A DNA stretch of 64,000 bases from Emergomyces orientalis (taxonomy: Eukaryota > Ascomycota > Eurotiomycetes > Onygenales > Ajellomycetaceae): positions 620,001 to 684,000 of the forward strand of contig MOWL01000002.1 in NCBI GenBank assembly GCA_002110485.1, given 5' to 3'. Of this stretch, positions 21,333-31,090 are shown piece after piece (the first letter of the stretch is position 1; every line of letters begins with the position of its first letter). The notes under the pieces were generated by a model, which searched no databases, was not told the origin of the DNA, and saw nothing but the letters and a program-made list of their open reading frames with translations. The translations under genes and the position numbers were made by a program.

Positions 21333-21392
21333 TAGATATCATAGTCTCTGACTGCATATATATCTATAATTGAAGAATAATAATAATAATAA

Positions 21393-24169
21393 CACAGGGA
21401 AAAGAAATATTTAAAGCTTTTAAATATACAAAGTCTAAATCTGTTGCAAAGCTTCCATCTCTAAAATATAAAATAGAAAATGAGGAATATATTGCTCATT
21501 CTTTTGAACAAAAATGTCAGGCTTTTATGAAAATTCTATTTCAAAAACCACCTCAATCTGAACAATATAGTTCAATATGTGAATATATTGAAGATTCAAG
21601 ATGGGCTTGGCCAGATCTATCTAGAAATGAACTTGAAACTGCTGTTTTTACAAGTTCTACAAAAACAGCTGCAGGACCTGATACTATAAATCATTTAATC
21701 ATTCAAAAAGTCTTTCATTCTCTGAAAAATGAATTATTTGAATTATTCTCTCAACTAATGAAGAATGGGTATCACCCTGAATGCTGGAGACAAGCAACTG
21801 GTATAGTTCTTGCAAAACCAAATAGAAAAGCTACTATGCCAAAGTCTTATAGAATTATATCACTTTTGAATTGCTTGGGAAAAATTCTTGAAAAAATAAT
21901 AGCAACAAGATTATCATATCTAGACTCAATCACTGATTTATTATATAATGATCAAATGGGTGGCAGAAAACAGAATTCTGCAATAGATACAGTTTTATCA
22001 ATAATTCATGATATTCAAATGGCAAAAAATGAAGGCTTAGTTACAACAGCTGCTTTTATTGATATAAAAGATGCTTTTGATCATGTTTCAAAGAATAAGC
22101 TAATAATTATTCTTCAAGAGATGAAACTACCAAAAGCATTAATAAAATGAGTTATATGTTTTATGTCAAAAAGATATATTCAACTACTTTTTGACTCATT
22201 AAAGCAAGATATTACTGAAATTGAAATAGAAGTTTCTCAGGGGTCTTCAGTCTCACCAATTCTATTTGCTATATATACAAAAAATCTATTCAAAGATAGA
22301 GAAATGAAGATAGTGAGATCTTCTAGCTATATTAATGATATAGATCTGATTTTCAGCTCAAGAACAATAAAAGAAAATTGTGAAAATATTGAAAAAGCTG
22401 CACAAGAGATATTTAATAGAGAAGATTTAAATCTAATTCAATTTGATATGAAAAAAACTGAATTAATTCACTTTTTTCCAAAAAGATATGAAAAGGAAAT
22501 AAGTTTAAATCTATTAAATCAAGAAATAAAGCCTAAATCAGTTGTAAGATGACTAGAAATCTGACTGAATTCAAAACTCAATTTTAAATCTCATATTCAA
22601 AAAAGAATGGCTCAAGCTGAAAGAGTTTTAAATAGTATAATACAACTTTCTAATACTGAAAGGGGTTTATCATTTCAAGCTATGAGACAGCTATACATTG
22701 CATGTATAGCATCTATTTCTGATTATGGTGTTCAGATATGGTGGAAGAACCAGAAACACTTCATAGATAAGTTTCAAAAATTGCAGAATACAGCTTTAAG
22801 AAGAATTCTGGAAGCTTTCAAAACCTCTTCATGTAGAGCTATGGAAATAGAAGCTTCTATATCATCTCCTGAAATAAGATTTGAGAAGATATGCAAGAAT
22901 TATGCACTGAGAATCATGAAAATGCCAGATATTCATTCAATTAGAAAAAGAATATCTACATCTTATCCTTCAATTCAATCTGGAAATGACTTAGATTGAA
23001 ATAGATATCTAGATTGAAATGAAAGTCAAGAAAATCAAGAAAATGAGAGAAATAGAAAAAAAATCCCTTCTCAACTATATAGAGTATGCTCAATGATTAA
23101 AAATGAGTTCTCCTCATTAAATATTGAAAAGATTGAACACAAAAAGCTATATTCATGAAAAGAAAAACTAGGCTCAATGATTTCAATTGAAATAAGTGCA
23201 TTATCAAAACCAGAAGAAGCTGAGAATCATAGAAGAATAATAGAGAAAATTGATTTTAAAAAGTCAATTCTAATCTATTCAGATGGTTCAATGAATGAAA
23301 ATAAAGACCTAGAAGCTGGAATAGCATATACAGAAGATAATTACAAATATACATCAGATTCATGGAATATTGGAAATGAATGTGAAGTATTTGATGCTGA
23401 ATTATATGCTATTATGAAAGCTTTTAAACTGATAGAAATAAAAGCTTCAAAAAGAAAAGATATGAAAGAAGCATGGATTTTTTCAGATAGTCAAGCAGCT
23501 TTGAAAAGAATTCAAAAAAATGAAATTCATAATGGTCAAATGAATATAGAAGTAATTCTAAAGATATGCAAAAGAATTCAATTAAAATATAAGACAAAGA
23601 TATATCTGAGCTGGGTTCCTGCTCATATAAATATACATGGAAATGAGCTTGCTGATGAAGCAGCAAAGAAAGGAACAGAACTAAATATTGCAAGTTCAAA
23701 AATAGTTTCATGGTCTTTTATTAAAAGAAAGATAAAAGAGAATTGCTTAGAAAAATGGCATAAAATATGGGAAAAACAAAGAAAAAGTCCTCACTATCTT
23801 AGATTTGAAACTAAACCTAAATGGAAATCATGCTCTATTAAGTGCAAGAAGAAGCTTTTCTCCTCAATCATTCAATTGAAACTAGGTCATGGCTATTTCA
23901 AATCTTATTTGAAAAGAATATCTGATATTGAAAGTGAAAATTGTGAATATTGTGACTCTCTTGAAGACCCAGAACATATCTTAATGAATTGCTCATTAAA
24001 TCAAGAACTTAGAGCTGAACTGAGATATAAATATAAGCTGAGAGAAATGAATATGAAACTACTATTTTCAACTGAAATAGGCAGTCAATATTTAATTGAT
24101 TTTCTCAATGAAACTCAAATAGCTACTAGAAATCAATTCTATTTCAAAGATGAAAATATAAATGAATGA
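21393..24169 (+). pseudogene. LINE-A RT-RNase H frame, unit 2
   Basis: Same frame as unit 1 with the same six TGA at 22148, 22550, 22562, 22997, 23015 and 23156 and the same YIND change in the RT, then TGA at 24167. Shared lesions show the two units derive from one already mutated copy rather than from separate retrotransposition of an intact parent. Confidence 0.85.
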
Positions 24170-24484
24170 AAATCTGAAATATTCTTTATAAAAACTGCTA
24201 GATATTATATAATATCTCACTATTTCTTTTGTGTTAGAGTCTGTCTTTTATTTCCTTTGTATTCATGTCATGAGTTATTTTGTCTATCATTAATTTATTT
24301 TCTTTGTAATCACTTGAAAATTATATGAAAAAAGAGAATATAAATAATCTTTAAAGATATTTATAAATAAATAAAAAAAAAGAAAAATCAATTTGCTGAC
24401 TATTCTGGGCTGGAATTCAAGTATTGCAAGTGCTATTTGTTTGAAGAAAAAATGTATAGTAATTAGTGTTAAAGTTAGAAAAAT

Positions 24485-24507
24485 CCTGAGACTCTTTGAG
24501 TCTCAGG
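24485..24507 (+). repeat. LINE-A 3' terminal hairpin (unit 2)
   Basis: Same perfect 10-bp stem and TTT loop as in the other copies. Confidence 0.85.
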
Positions 24508-24570
24508 TAGATATCATAGTCTCTGACTGCATATATATCTATAATTGAAGAATAATAATAATAATAATAA

Positions 24571-25299
24571 TCTCTTTTTAGCTGCTGTCAAATCTGTAAA
24601 TTCTTCAAACAGCTGAGTCTGCTGTATCACAGGTCTCTCAGCAAAGTTCTCCTCCACCACAGATCATAGCATATAGGCAGAGAGCTGATCATTTGTCAGC
24701 AATATAAAATGAGCTCTTGTCTGCCTTGAAATAGAAGATCATATATATTCATAGAGTCAGTTATTTCTTTTCTTTCAGAGCTGCTGTATGCAGAGACTAG
24801 CTCTCTCAGCAGAATTCATCTCTTTATTATTCAGAATATCACTGATCTCAGAATATTCAACAGCTCTAAGAACATCTTCTCTTCACATTGAATAGTTAAC
24901 AGAATCAAGAAGTCTCACAGACTCTGAGATAAGCTTCATCTGTTGCTTGAACTGCTTAATGATTTTTATAATAGCAGATATCTGTTTCTTCTATTGTAGA
25001 TAGTCTGCTACATCTGCACTTAAGTCATCATCAACAGTAGAGCTCATGTCTCTATTGGCTCTCATTCTCTCAATCTCATGTTGAAGTCTTGCAATCTCCA
25101 ATCTCATATGAAGCACCTCAGTGCCATCCCAGTCTCACTGACCAGAGCTCGAGCGGTCAGACATTGGATCTTCAAACTCACTGTCTGATTCTTCTGATGT
25201 AGACTCTCTCTGGACCTCCATAGGTCTTCATCGGGCTGTCACAGGTGTCGGCAGGGACCCAGTCTTGTTTTTAACCTTGTTATCAGGTGTCTCCTGCAT
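24571..25299 (-). pseudogene. copia-like gag, 5' portion, seven TGA and one TAG in frame
   Basis: 243 codons from ATG at 25299, cut by the LINE-A tail at 24571. After an acidic, Ser-rich N-terminus comes a helical region (LRLEIARLQHEIERM) and then a gag fold pattern: LLDSVNYSMW, QLWKKRNNW, EYIWSSIS, AYMLWSVVEENF. The spaced Trp residues are the hallmark of copia/UBN2-type gag, and in this copy five of those Trp are TGA. TAG is at 24991-24993. The rest of the element is absent. Confidence 0.65.
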
Positions 25300-25364
25300 A
25301 TGTCTATTTGGCGGGACGTATTCTCTTGTTAAATCCGGTGCACTGCCCGATCGTAGATTAACCA

Positions 25365-25570
25365 TGTATGCGAAGGAATGGACTTAATGCAGTGTACTAG
25401 AGAGCCTCATAACCTCTTAGATAATGTGCATTATCCCTTAACTAAACTAACTAGTGAACACGCTGGCAACTATATAATGGGGGACACGTGACTATGGTAG
25501 CCCTAGTATCTGTAGCGGCCGCCGCCTCGGTGGCGTTGCCTAAGCGACCGCCCCGCCCGCACGTGATTCA
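25365..25570 (-). repeat. probable 5' LTR of the copia-like element, with adjacent primer-binding site
   Basis: On the minus strand a stretch begins TGAATCACGTG, contains a TATATAG box, and ends CATACA. It is followed at once by TGGTTAATCTACGATCGG (25364-25347), the expected place of a tRNA primer-binding site because it starts TGG. The gag start lies about 65 bp further on. The left LTR edge is a guess. Confidence 0.4.
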
Positions 25571-26085
25571 TGTACGCATAAACATTGCTAGCTAGTTTCC
25601 CTCACAATAGAGAGTTCAACCATCCCACAGTATCATCCAACACATCCTGCCAACAACATCCTATAGTATACCACGTGACCCCTACTCCTACGAGAGAGCT
25701 GCGCCCGCTAGATAGTACAATCAACCAACCTTCCACCTCCATCAAATTGCCCTTCCACCCTATGAAAATCACAGCTACGCTCGCTTATGTAAATTCCTTT
25801 CACTGCTCCGATGAAGATTCTGGCCAAGGCTTTGGCGCTTTTTTTGAATGGAGGTTCAAGAGAACAAAGTGCTAAAGGCCAGGCCATGCAGGTCCTAATT
25901 CTTCATCATATAATCTACTCCGTAAAAACTTAAGGACCGTTCGGGCCGACCCAGCACTGGCTGGCTCGAGCACGTGACCTGGTCATGTGACTTAAGCTGA
26001 GGCGCCATGGATAGCTTTCAGCTTTGGCCTTCCTTCACATTCATGCTCTGCCCTTCAAGACTGCGCTGCAAGCTTGTCTTGCAAC
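25571..26085. other. upstream region of the kinase gene
   Basis: GC-normal DNA with no coding signal that I trust; marks the return to host sequence after the retroelement heap. Confidence 0.4.
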
Positions 26086-27563
26086 ATGAACATGGCATCA
26101 CACCCGAGCGCTTGGAGGAGCGCCTTTCGAAAAAAGCCGTCGTTAAGGCCAACTCGCAACGTCTCTCTACCACGAGAAACACCTCTGGAGGAGGAGACCT
26201 TGCCTTACTACAAGCCCGAGCATTACTACCCAGTCAATGTTGGAGATGTATACGAGACAAGATACCAGATCACAGGGAAAATCGGCTACGGAGCGTACTC
26301 AACAAGTTGGCTATGCTGGGATCTTCTGTGCGTACCTTCACTGCATCCAACTCTAAAGAACACTCTCCTCTAACAAGTTACTATCCTCAGAGACAACAAA
26401 TATAGAGTACTGAAAGTGACCACATCACTACCAAAATTTCCCACTGCAACTGATCGCGAGCTAAAGATTTATGAGCATCTCATGAAAGTCAATTCTGCAC
26501 ACCGAGGTCAATCGCTGATTCGCAAGCTTTATGATTCATTTAATCTCCAAGGCTCTTTTGGCAAACATCGCTGCTTGGTGCTACAGCCAATGCATATGAC
26601 CCTTCTTGAGATGATGAGACTGAATCCAAGGCCATTCAATCTGCCACTCCTGAAAATGACAGTTAAACGACTCCTCTTGGCACTTGATTTTTTGCACTCA
26701 GAAGCGGAGATAATTCATGCTGGTACTCAGCCTTACTTTGATGTCGCGCAGGAGACATTACTGACTAAATCCTAGATCTAAAGACTGACAATCTGATGCT
26801 CAGTCTGGAGGACAGTACCATGTTGGCAGATTTTGCAAAAGCAGAAGCCGAGGATCCAAGCCCTTGGAAGAAGGTTGATGAGTCGCATATCATCTACAAT
26901 AGCCGGAGATTCCATCTACCTGCTGGAGGTAAAGGTTACGGGCTCCCAATTCTGTGTGACTTTGGTGAAGCACGAATTGGAAAGACACATGAGTCCGGTC
27001 CATTCGTCCAACCAAATATTTATAGGGCACCAGAGATCATGTTCGAAATGCCGTGGGGCAGTGCTGTCGACATTTGGAACCTGGCGGGTTTGGTAAGCCC
27101 TGCCCTCACGCAGTCACTTTGTTGTATTGCCTCACTGATTTCAGTAGATCTGGGACCTCTTTGAAGGGAAGCATCTCTTTGGGGACATATTCGACTGCAA
27201 AGGTGGCCACGACCCCCTCAAGCATCTAGCACTCATGGTTGCCTTGATTGGGCCGCCACCGAGCGAATTTGTCAGACGTAGTGAAACAACGAAGCAGTGT
27301 TTTGGCCCCAGCGGTAAGAGCTCTTGCCTTCTCCTTGGAAGTTTTGGAGGTCTGACCGCAGCTCTAGCGCTGACGCATGTGTAGGCAGCTGGATTGCCCA
27401 TGAAGATGCAGCCATACCATTGACCTCCCTGGAGAGTCTGGAGAGCCGACTCTCTGGGCAAGAGAAAAAATCGTTTATCCAGTTTATGAGGTCAATGCTC
27501 CAGTGGCTGCCAGAGGAACGCAGGACGGCAAGGCAACTGCTTGAGGACCCATGGTTACTCTAA
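26086..27563 (+). CDS. SRPK-like serine/threonine protein kinase
   Basis: Five exons: 26086-26327, 26391-26722, 26776-27092, 27148-27313, 27385-27563; 411 aa. It phosphorylates Ser/Thr, in this family probably SR-type proteins. The glycine loop GKIGYGAYSTSW, the VAIK-type lysine (YRVLKV), the catalytic loop IIHADLKTDN (Asp split by intron 2) and DFG in CDFGEA are all present, with APE in YRAPEI. As in SRPKs there is an insert (LADFAKAEAEDPSPW...) between the catalytic loop and DFG. The N-terminus (SLRPTRNVSLPRETPLEEE) precedes the YYPVNVGDVY stretch typical of this fungal group. Unspliced it looks broken, but every break coincides with good splice sites. The start is the first ATG in frame; an upstream exon is possible. 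Confidence 0.85.
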
Positions 27564-27881
27564 TGATTCGACCAACCATTTCTCTGCCCAACCATTAACA
27601 CGGGCAGTCCAGCCCGTATTGTATTGTTTCATAGTTGATGTTTGGGCCTCTTGTTACTTGGCACCGGCCCTAACATCCTTGTGATCAGCGCCAGTGCTCA
27701 TGTTGTGCTCAGAACGGCAAACCGGCCACCGATGATACTCAGCCGACCAGGGACTGCAATATTTATACATATAGGGCTCTCTGATCGCCTCTTGGACATC
27801 TAACCATGAGTTTGTTTGCTCCTAATTATTCCGCACACTTTGTCCAACACTTCCTATTATTTCTAGCTGAATCCTATTAAC

Positions 27882-28269
27882 ATGTCTGCCATCCGCCGTT
27901 TTATCTCCTATGTTGGCAAGGTCAAACTGAGCGATTTCAAGGACCCAACGCATATGGCCCTTGTTGACAAGTACTGCAACGAACAGGAGTCACGAGTAAG
28001 CTACTGTACGGTCCACTATGCTCTGTTGAGTTAATCTAAGTGGTTCATGGTAGGATCCCCGCATCAAGCAAGCCTCAGTCGCAGGAACTGAGCTCCACAA
28101 ATCTCACAAGGACCCGACCGACTCGCTAAAGGTCATTTCTGTTCAATTTCTCGATCAAGAGGGGAAGAGGGTAGGGACAGGGCATCTTCATGAGGATGGG
28201 ACCTCAAAGTTTCGTTACAAGCAGAAGCCACCTTCCGAGTCCCCGTCAGCTGGATTTGAGGAGCCATGA
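27882..28269 (+). CDS. small conserved-looking protein, 109 aa
   Basis: Two exons, 27882-27995 and 28054-28269, joined by a GTAAGC...TAG intron in phase 0. The protein starts MSAIRRFISYVGKVKLSDF, is hydrophilic and charged, has no signal peptide or membrane segment, and ends SAGFEEP. I do not recognise a family. Support is the clean splice junction, codon-like composition on both sides and a TGA stop in frame. It lies about 320 bp downstream of the kinase on the same strand with its own leader. Confidence 0.55.
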
Positions 28270-29180
28270 AAACAACGGGGAGTTAGCGGTCGTGTCCCAT
28301 CCATTTTCTATATGGACTTCGAAATCGTCTTAAGCTAGTGTTCAGTCTGAAACATCTTTTCAATGGAACACAAGTCAGACTCTATGTATGCTGCTAAGCA
28401 GTCATCCAACTGTGAACCGCGTCAATTACATGTAACACCGAATCTTGCAGCAGCCTTGTCACCATCAATACCAGTACTAAAAGCAATGGGATATAATACA
28501 CTAGAATTAGGTAGAGTAATGCTATATACACTAACTGTACTTGTACAGTACGATACTTGATCTACCTTTGCATAGCGTTTAAAATAAAAGCTAAGGACTG
28601 TTGACCTGTCAAACTAATTTTGCAAGCTACTAGTAGCAGTGTATTAAAGATATCTATTTCTTAGTTTGTGGCATTATCAAACTACCTTCTTTTCAAGTTA
28701 AATTTTAAAATATTTCTAAGCTTGAAATTCTGATTTGAATTCTCAGACTTAAAAGAAAAAAGGTAATAAAAATCTTAGGTATGATCTATATTATTTTGCA
28801 AGTTGCAAGCCGAAAGTTCTGAAATTGAAGGTTCAAATTTTTTTATTTGCTAATTATCAAAACTGACTTGTCATTTGCTAAGTCTTTTCTGCTGGCAAGC
28901 AATAAGAACATTGCGCTTCTCAGACTCTGATAGAGTAATTAAATTGTGAAATGTGAGTGAATGACAAAAATTTAAATTCTTTTTTAATGCAGATTATCAA
29001 AACTAGCTTGTCATTTGCAAGTCTTTTCTGCTGGCAATTACATATATAGATCTTTGTCTCTGAAGATTCAAGTGAAGAACCTCTAGAACAGAAGAAAAAA
29101 GAAGAAAAATATCAAGAACATATAAATATTATGAAAAGCAGGCTTCGACCAGTCAGCAATCGGACAAAAGCAAGCTGATT
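28270..29180. other. AT-rich stretch with an internal direct repeat
   Basis: No gene seen. About 50 bp around 28853-28903 (ATTATCAAAACTGACTTGTC...) recur with few changes at 28992-29038, both ending CTTTTCTGCTGGCAA. Possibly remains of a mobile element. Confidence 0.4.
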
Positions 29181-29284
29181 TCCCTCTACCGCCACCGAAT
29201 GAACAATCACTCGATTACTGGGCGCATTCTACCCGCACACCTTCAGAGTATGCTTGCCCCCAAAGCAAAATCTCTCCCCCCAAT

Positions 29285-29527
29285 TCATAATTCCTCCACA
29301 GATGCTCTCCCCAGCCTGCCGACCTGCTCGGCATCGATTTCATCACCTGGCCCTGTACATTTGGACATTCCAATGTACTCGTTCCTTCGCTTTTGCACAG
29401 CCTGCGGGCTGTCGCTCTTTACTTCTATCAAGGCACCCTCTCCCATCCCATCGAGATCAAGCGTCTCACTCACAAGGTACGTCCGTTCGTCTTCTCTTGC
29501 CGTTTTCAACCTCCAGCAGAACGGCAA
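29285..29527 (-). CDS. possible 3' exon of an unknown gene
   Basis: The minus frame from about 29490 to the TGA at 29285 reads SETLDLDGMGEGALIEVKSDSP and ends GRLGRASVEEL, with protein-like composition. Upstream the frame runs into GC-rich sequence (29570-29950) with competing frames on both strands, and I cannot find a start or a convincing splice pattern. It could be a gene tail, a relic or chance. Confidence 0.3.
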   Translation of the reverse strand: MPFCWRLKTAREDERTYLVSETLDLDGMGEGALIEVKSDSPQAVQKRRNEYIGMSKCTGPGDEIDAEQVGRLGRASVEEL

Positions 29528-29969
29528 AAGTGCTGCATAATCCGAGGTTCGACGACGCGGGGTATCCGATGCTCATAAACATCTCTCCGCGAGCTGCATA
29601 GGTATGTGTGCCCTGCTCATCTCTCCCCGAGGCATGGGTCTTGCGTCGGTCTTGCGGGTCCCAGAATAAATCAGACCAACCAACGTTCTCCGCACCCTGT
29701 TCCCTTGGTCGGGAGATTCGCCCTCGAGGGGGGCTCGAGGGACCAGCCGCAGCCAGGTGCAAGACTCTCCGCCCGCCGGACCGCCACGCCGCCCGCACAT
29801 GGGCCTCGCCAAATGCCCGCTGGGCGCTCTCAGCCGGCCGCGGGAGCATCCGTCCGAGGGGGCAGGGTGACATCACGCGAGGTTGCGCGGCGTCGCGAGG
29901 GCGAAAAGCAGCATCGCCCGCTAGCTACCCCGGGCGGCACCCACTGAGGTATTGAGCGCGTTCAAACCG

Positions 29970-30027
29970 CTCGCCGGCCGGTTAGTAGTTGGGTGGGTGA
30001 CCACCAGCGAATCCCGGCTGTTGTATG
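29970..30027 (+). rRNA. 5S rRNA 3'-half fragment
   Basis: GGTTAGTAGTTGGGTGGGTG, then ACCACCAGCGAATCCC and TGTTGTATG followed by a T-run (30028-30036) match the 3' half of Pezizomycotina 5S rRNA, including the C-box region and a pol III terminator. The expected 5' half is not recognisable upstream, so this is probably a truncated dispersed 5S copy. Confidence 0.6.
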
Positions 30028-30192
30028 TTTTTTTTTGGCTCATTTTCGCTAGTCTAGAGGTGGTTTCTCAGCTCTCTGGAGGCCGGGAAGTCTCAGAATA
30101 TCTTCCCTTTGCCAAGGAACATATTTATGCCAGGAATCTAAAATGCTTACGGCTAACTTGCTTTTCTGCACAGGCGGCTCAAACTGTCCTGA

Positions 30193-30495
30193 AAGACATA
30201 CTACCACGCTCGCAGAGATCCCAAAAAACCAACTCACTTTGGGAAGGAGGATGGAACCCGAATCCCGTCCTTCGATGGAGAGGAAACTTTCATCTATCAA
30301 TTTCGAGGAGGAGAAAAAGTGGAACAGCTGCCAAAACCATGCTGGTTCTCACCTTGGTCCATCTCAGAGGAGATTGAACAAAATGCAAAGAGCCCTCAAT
30401 TCGTAGTTCAATGCCACTGTTGCCGACTTCTTCAAATACATCGAGCAACATTCCAGGGTGGCCTTCAGCAAATAAAACGTGCTGTTGACCGGTGA
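30193..30495 (+). pseudogene. coding-like fragment, unknown family
   Basis: A 100-codon frame without a start, preceded by an in-frame TGA at 30190. It reads KTYYHARRDPKKPTHFGKED, later GEETFIYQFRGGEKVEQLPK and VVQCHCCRLLQIHRATFQGG, ending TGA. Composition and the Cys/His cluster CHCCRLLQIH look like real protein, perhaps zinc-binding. No promoter, start or good acceptor was found, so it may be a relic or an exon of a decayed gene. Confidence 0.35.
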
Positions 30496-31090
30496 CAAAT
30501 AGCAGACCCTTATTGAAAGCTTTAGAGGAGATATTCGTCAAATAATATTTTGTATAATCGAATCGAGGCTGGTGGTGGGCGGATCTTTTTATTTTATTTT
30601 TTGGGGGAATATAAATATAGATAGAAGTTACATATTTTGCTCATATTTACCTACCCCCTTGCCTATAGCGCATCGAGCAAATCGCAAGTCCCACCGATGC
30701 CAAAACCCTCTCTGACCGAAAACCATGCATTGTCCTGAGAGTTTTACTCCTCGGCCTAGCTAGTCGGCTAGAAATGGCTCGGTAAACAGGGGGCGGGTGA
30801 ACTTCCGGTATTTTACCAACCAAGTCTAACGCGGTTCTGGGGGAGCCCATAGAACGACGGAACAAGCGCCAAACGATAACATGCACCGCGGTCACAAAAG
30901 AAAAAAAAGAAAAGAAACAAGTGTATAACGGGTAATTGGTTAGGAAGGAAATACGGCTTTATTTATCGCTGACCAGAGTCGAAATATTCAGAGGAGAAAA
31001 ATAAAAATAGGATATTGAATCCCTTTCAGTCCTCTCAAGAACAGTCATTTCTTTCATATTAAATGGGTGTTTTGCGAATTTTGTGCCGAG
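30496..31090. other. spacer 3' of D-lactate dehydrogenase
   Basis: T- and A-rich tracts, no gene seen. Probably includes the 3' untranslated region of the minus-strand gene. Confidence 0.4.

Larger units (their letters stand above)
18214..21392 (+). mobile_element. LINE-A tandem unit 1 (3179 bp, 5'-truncated)
   Basis: Starts abruptly at CACAGGGAAA within ORF2, between endonuclease and RT, directly after the (AAT)n tail of copy 0, and ends with its own tail. An almost identical unit follows with the same start point. Confidence 0.9.
21393..24571 (+). mobile_element. LINE-A tandem unit 2 (5'-truncated)
   Basis: Repeats unit 1 from the same 5' truncation point. The coding part appears identical; the last 400 bp (after about 24165) carry a few base changes and small A-run differences, and the (AAT)n tail is longer. 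Confidence 0.9.

Noticed and set aside
1..24571. Mitochondrial DNA insertion as the source of AT-richness and TGA codons
   Set aside because: The genes are LINE and LTR retroelement proteins, there are no mitochondrial rRNA, tRNA or respiratory genes, and the GC-richer LINE-C shows the same TGA pattern.
1..24571. Classical CpA-directed RIP as the full explanation
   Set aside because: It predicts TAG from TGG and TAA/TAG from Gln codons, which are nearly absent; it may explain single sites (TAA at 15542 and 9749, some Asp-to-Asn changes).
18214..24571. Satellite or CRISPR-like array
   Set aside because: The 3179-bp repeats are full coding LINE segments, not short repeats with spacers.
26086..27563. 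Kinase as a pseudogene
   Set aside because: All frame breaks coincide with good splice sites, and the spliced protein keeps every catalytic motif, including the Asp split across intron 2.
29606..29955. Long plus-strand frames in the GC-rich island
   Set aside because: High GC makes stops rare; frames are open on both strands and none has recognisable protein pattern.
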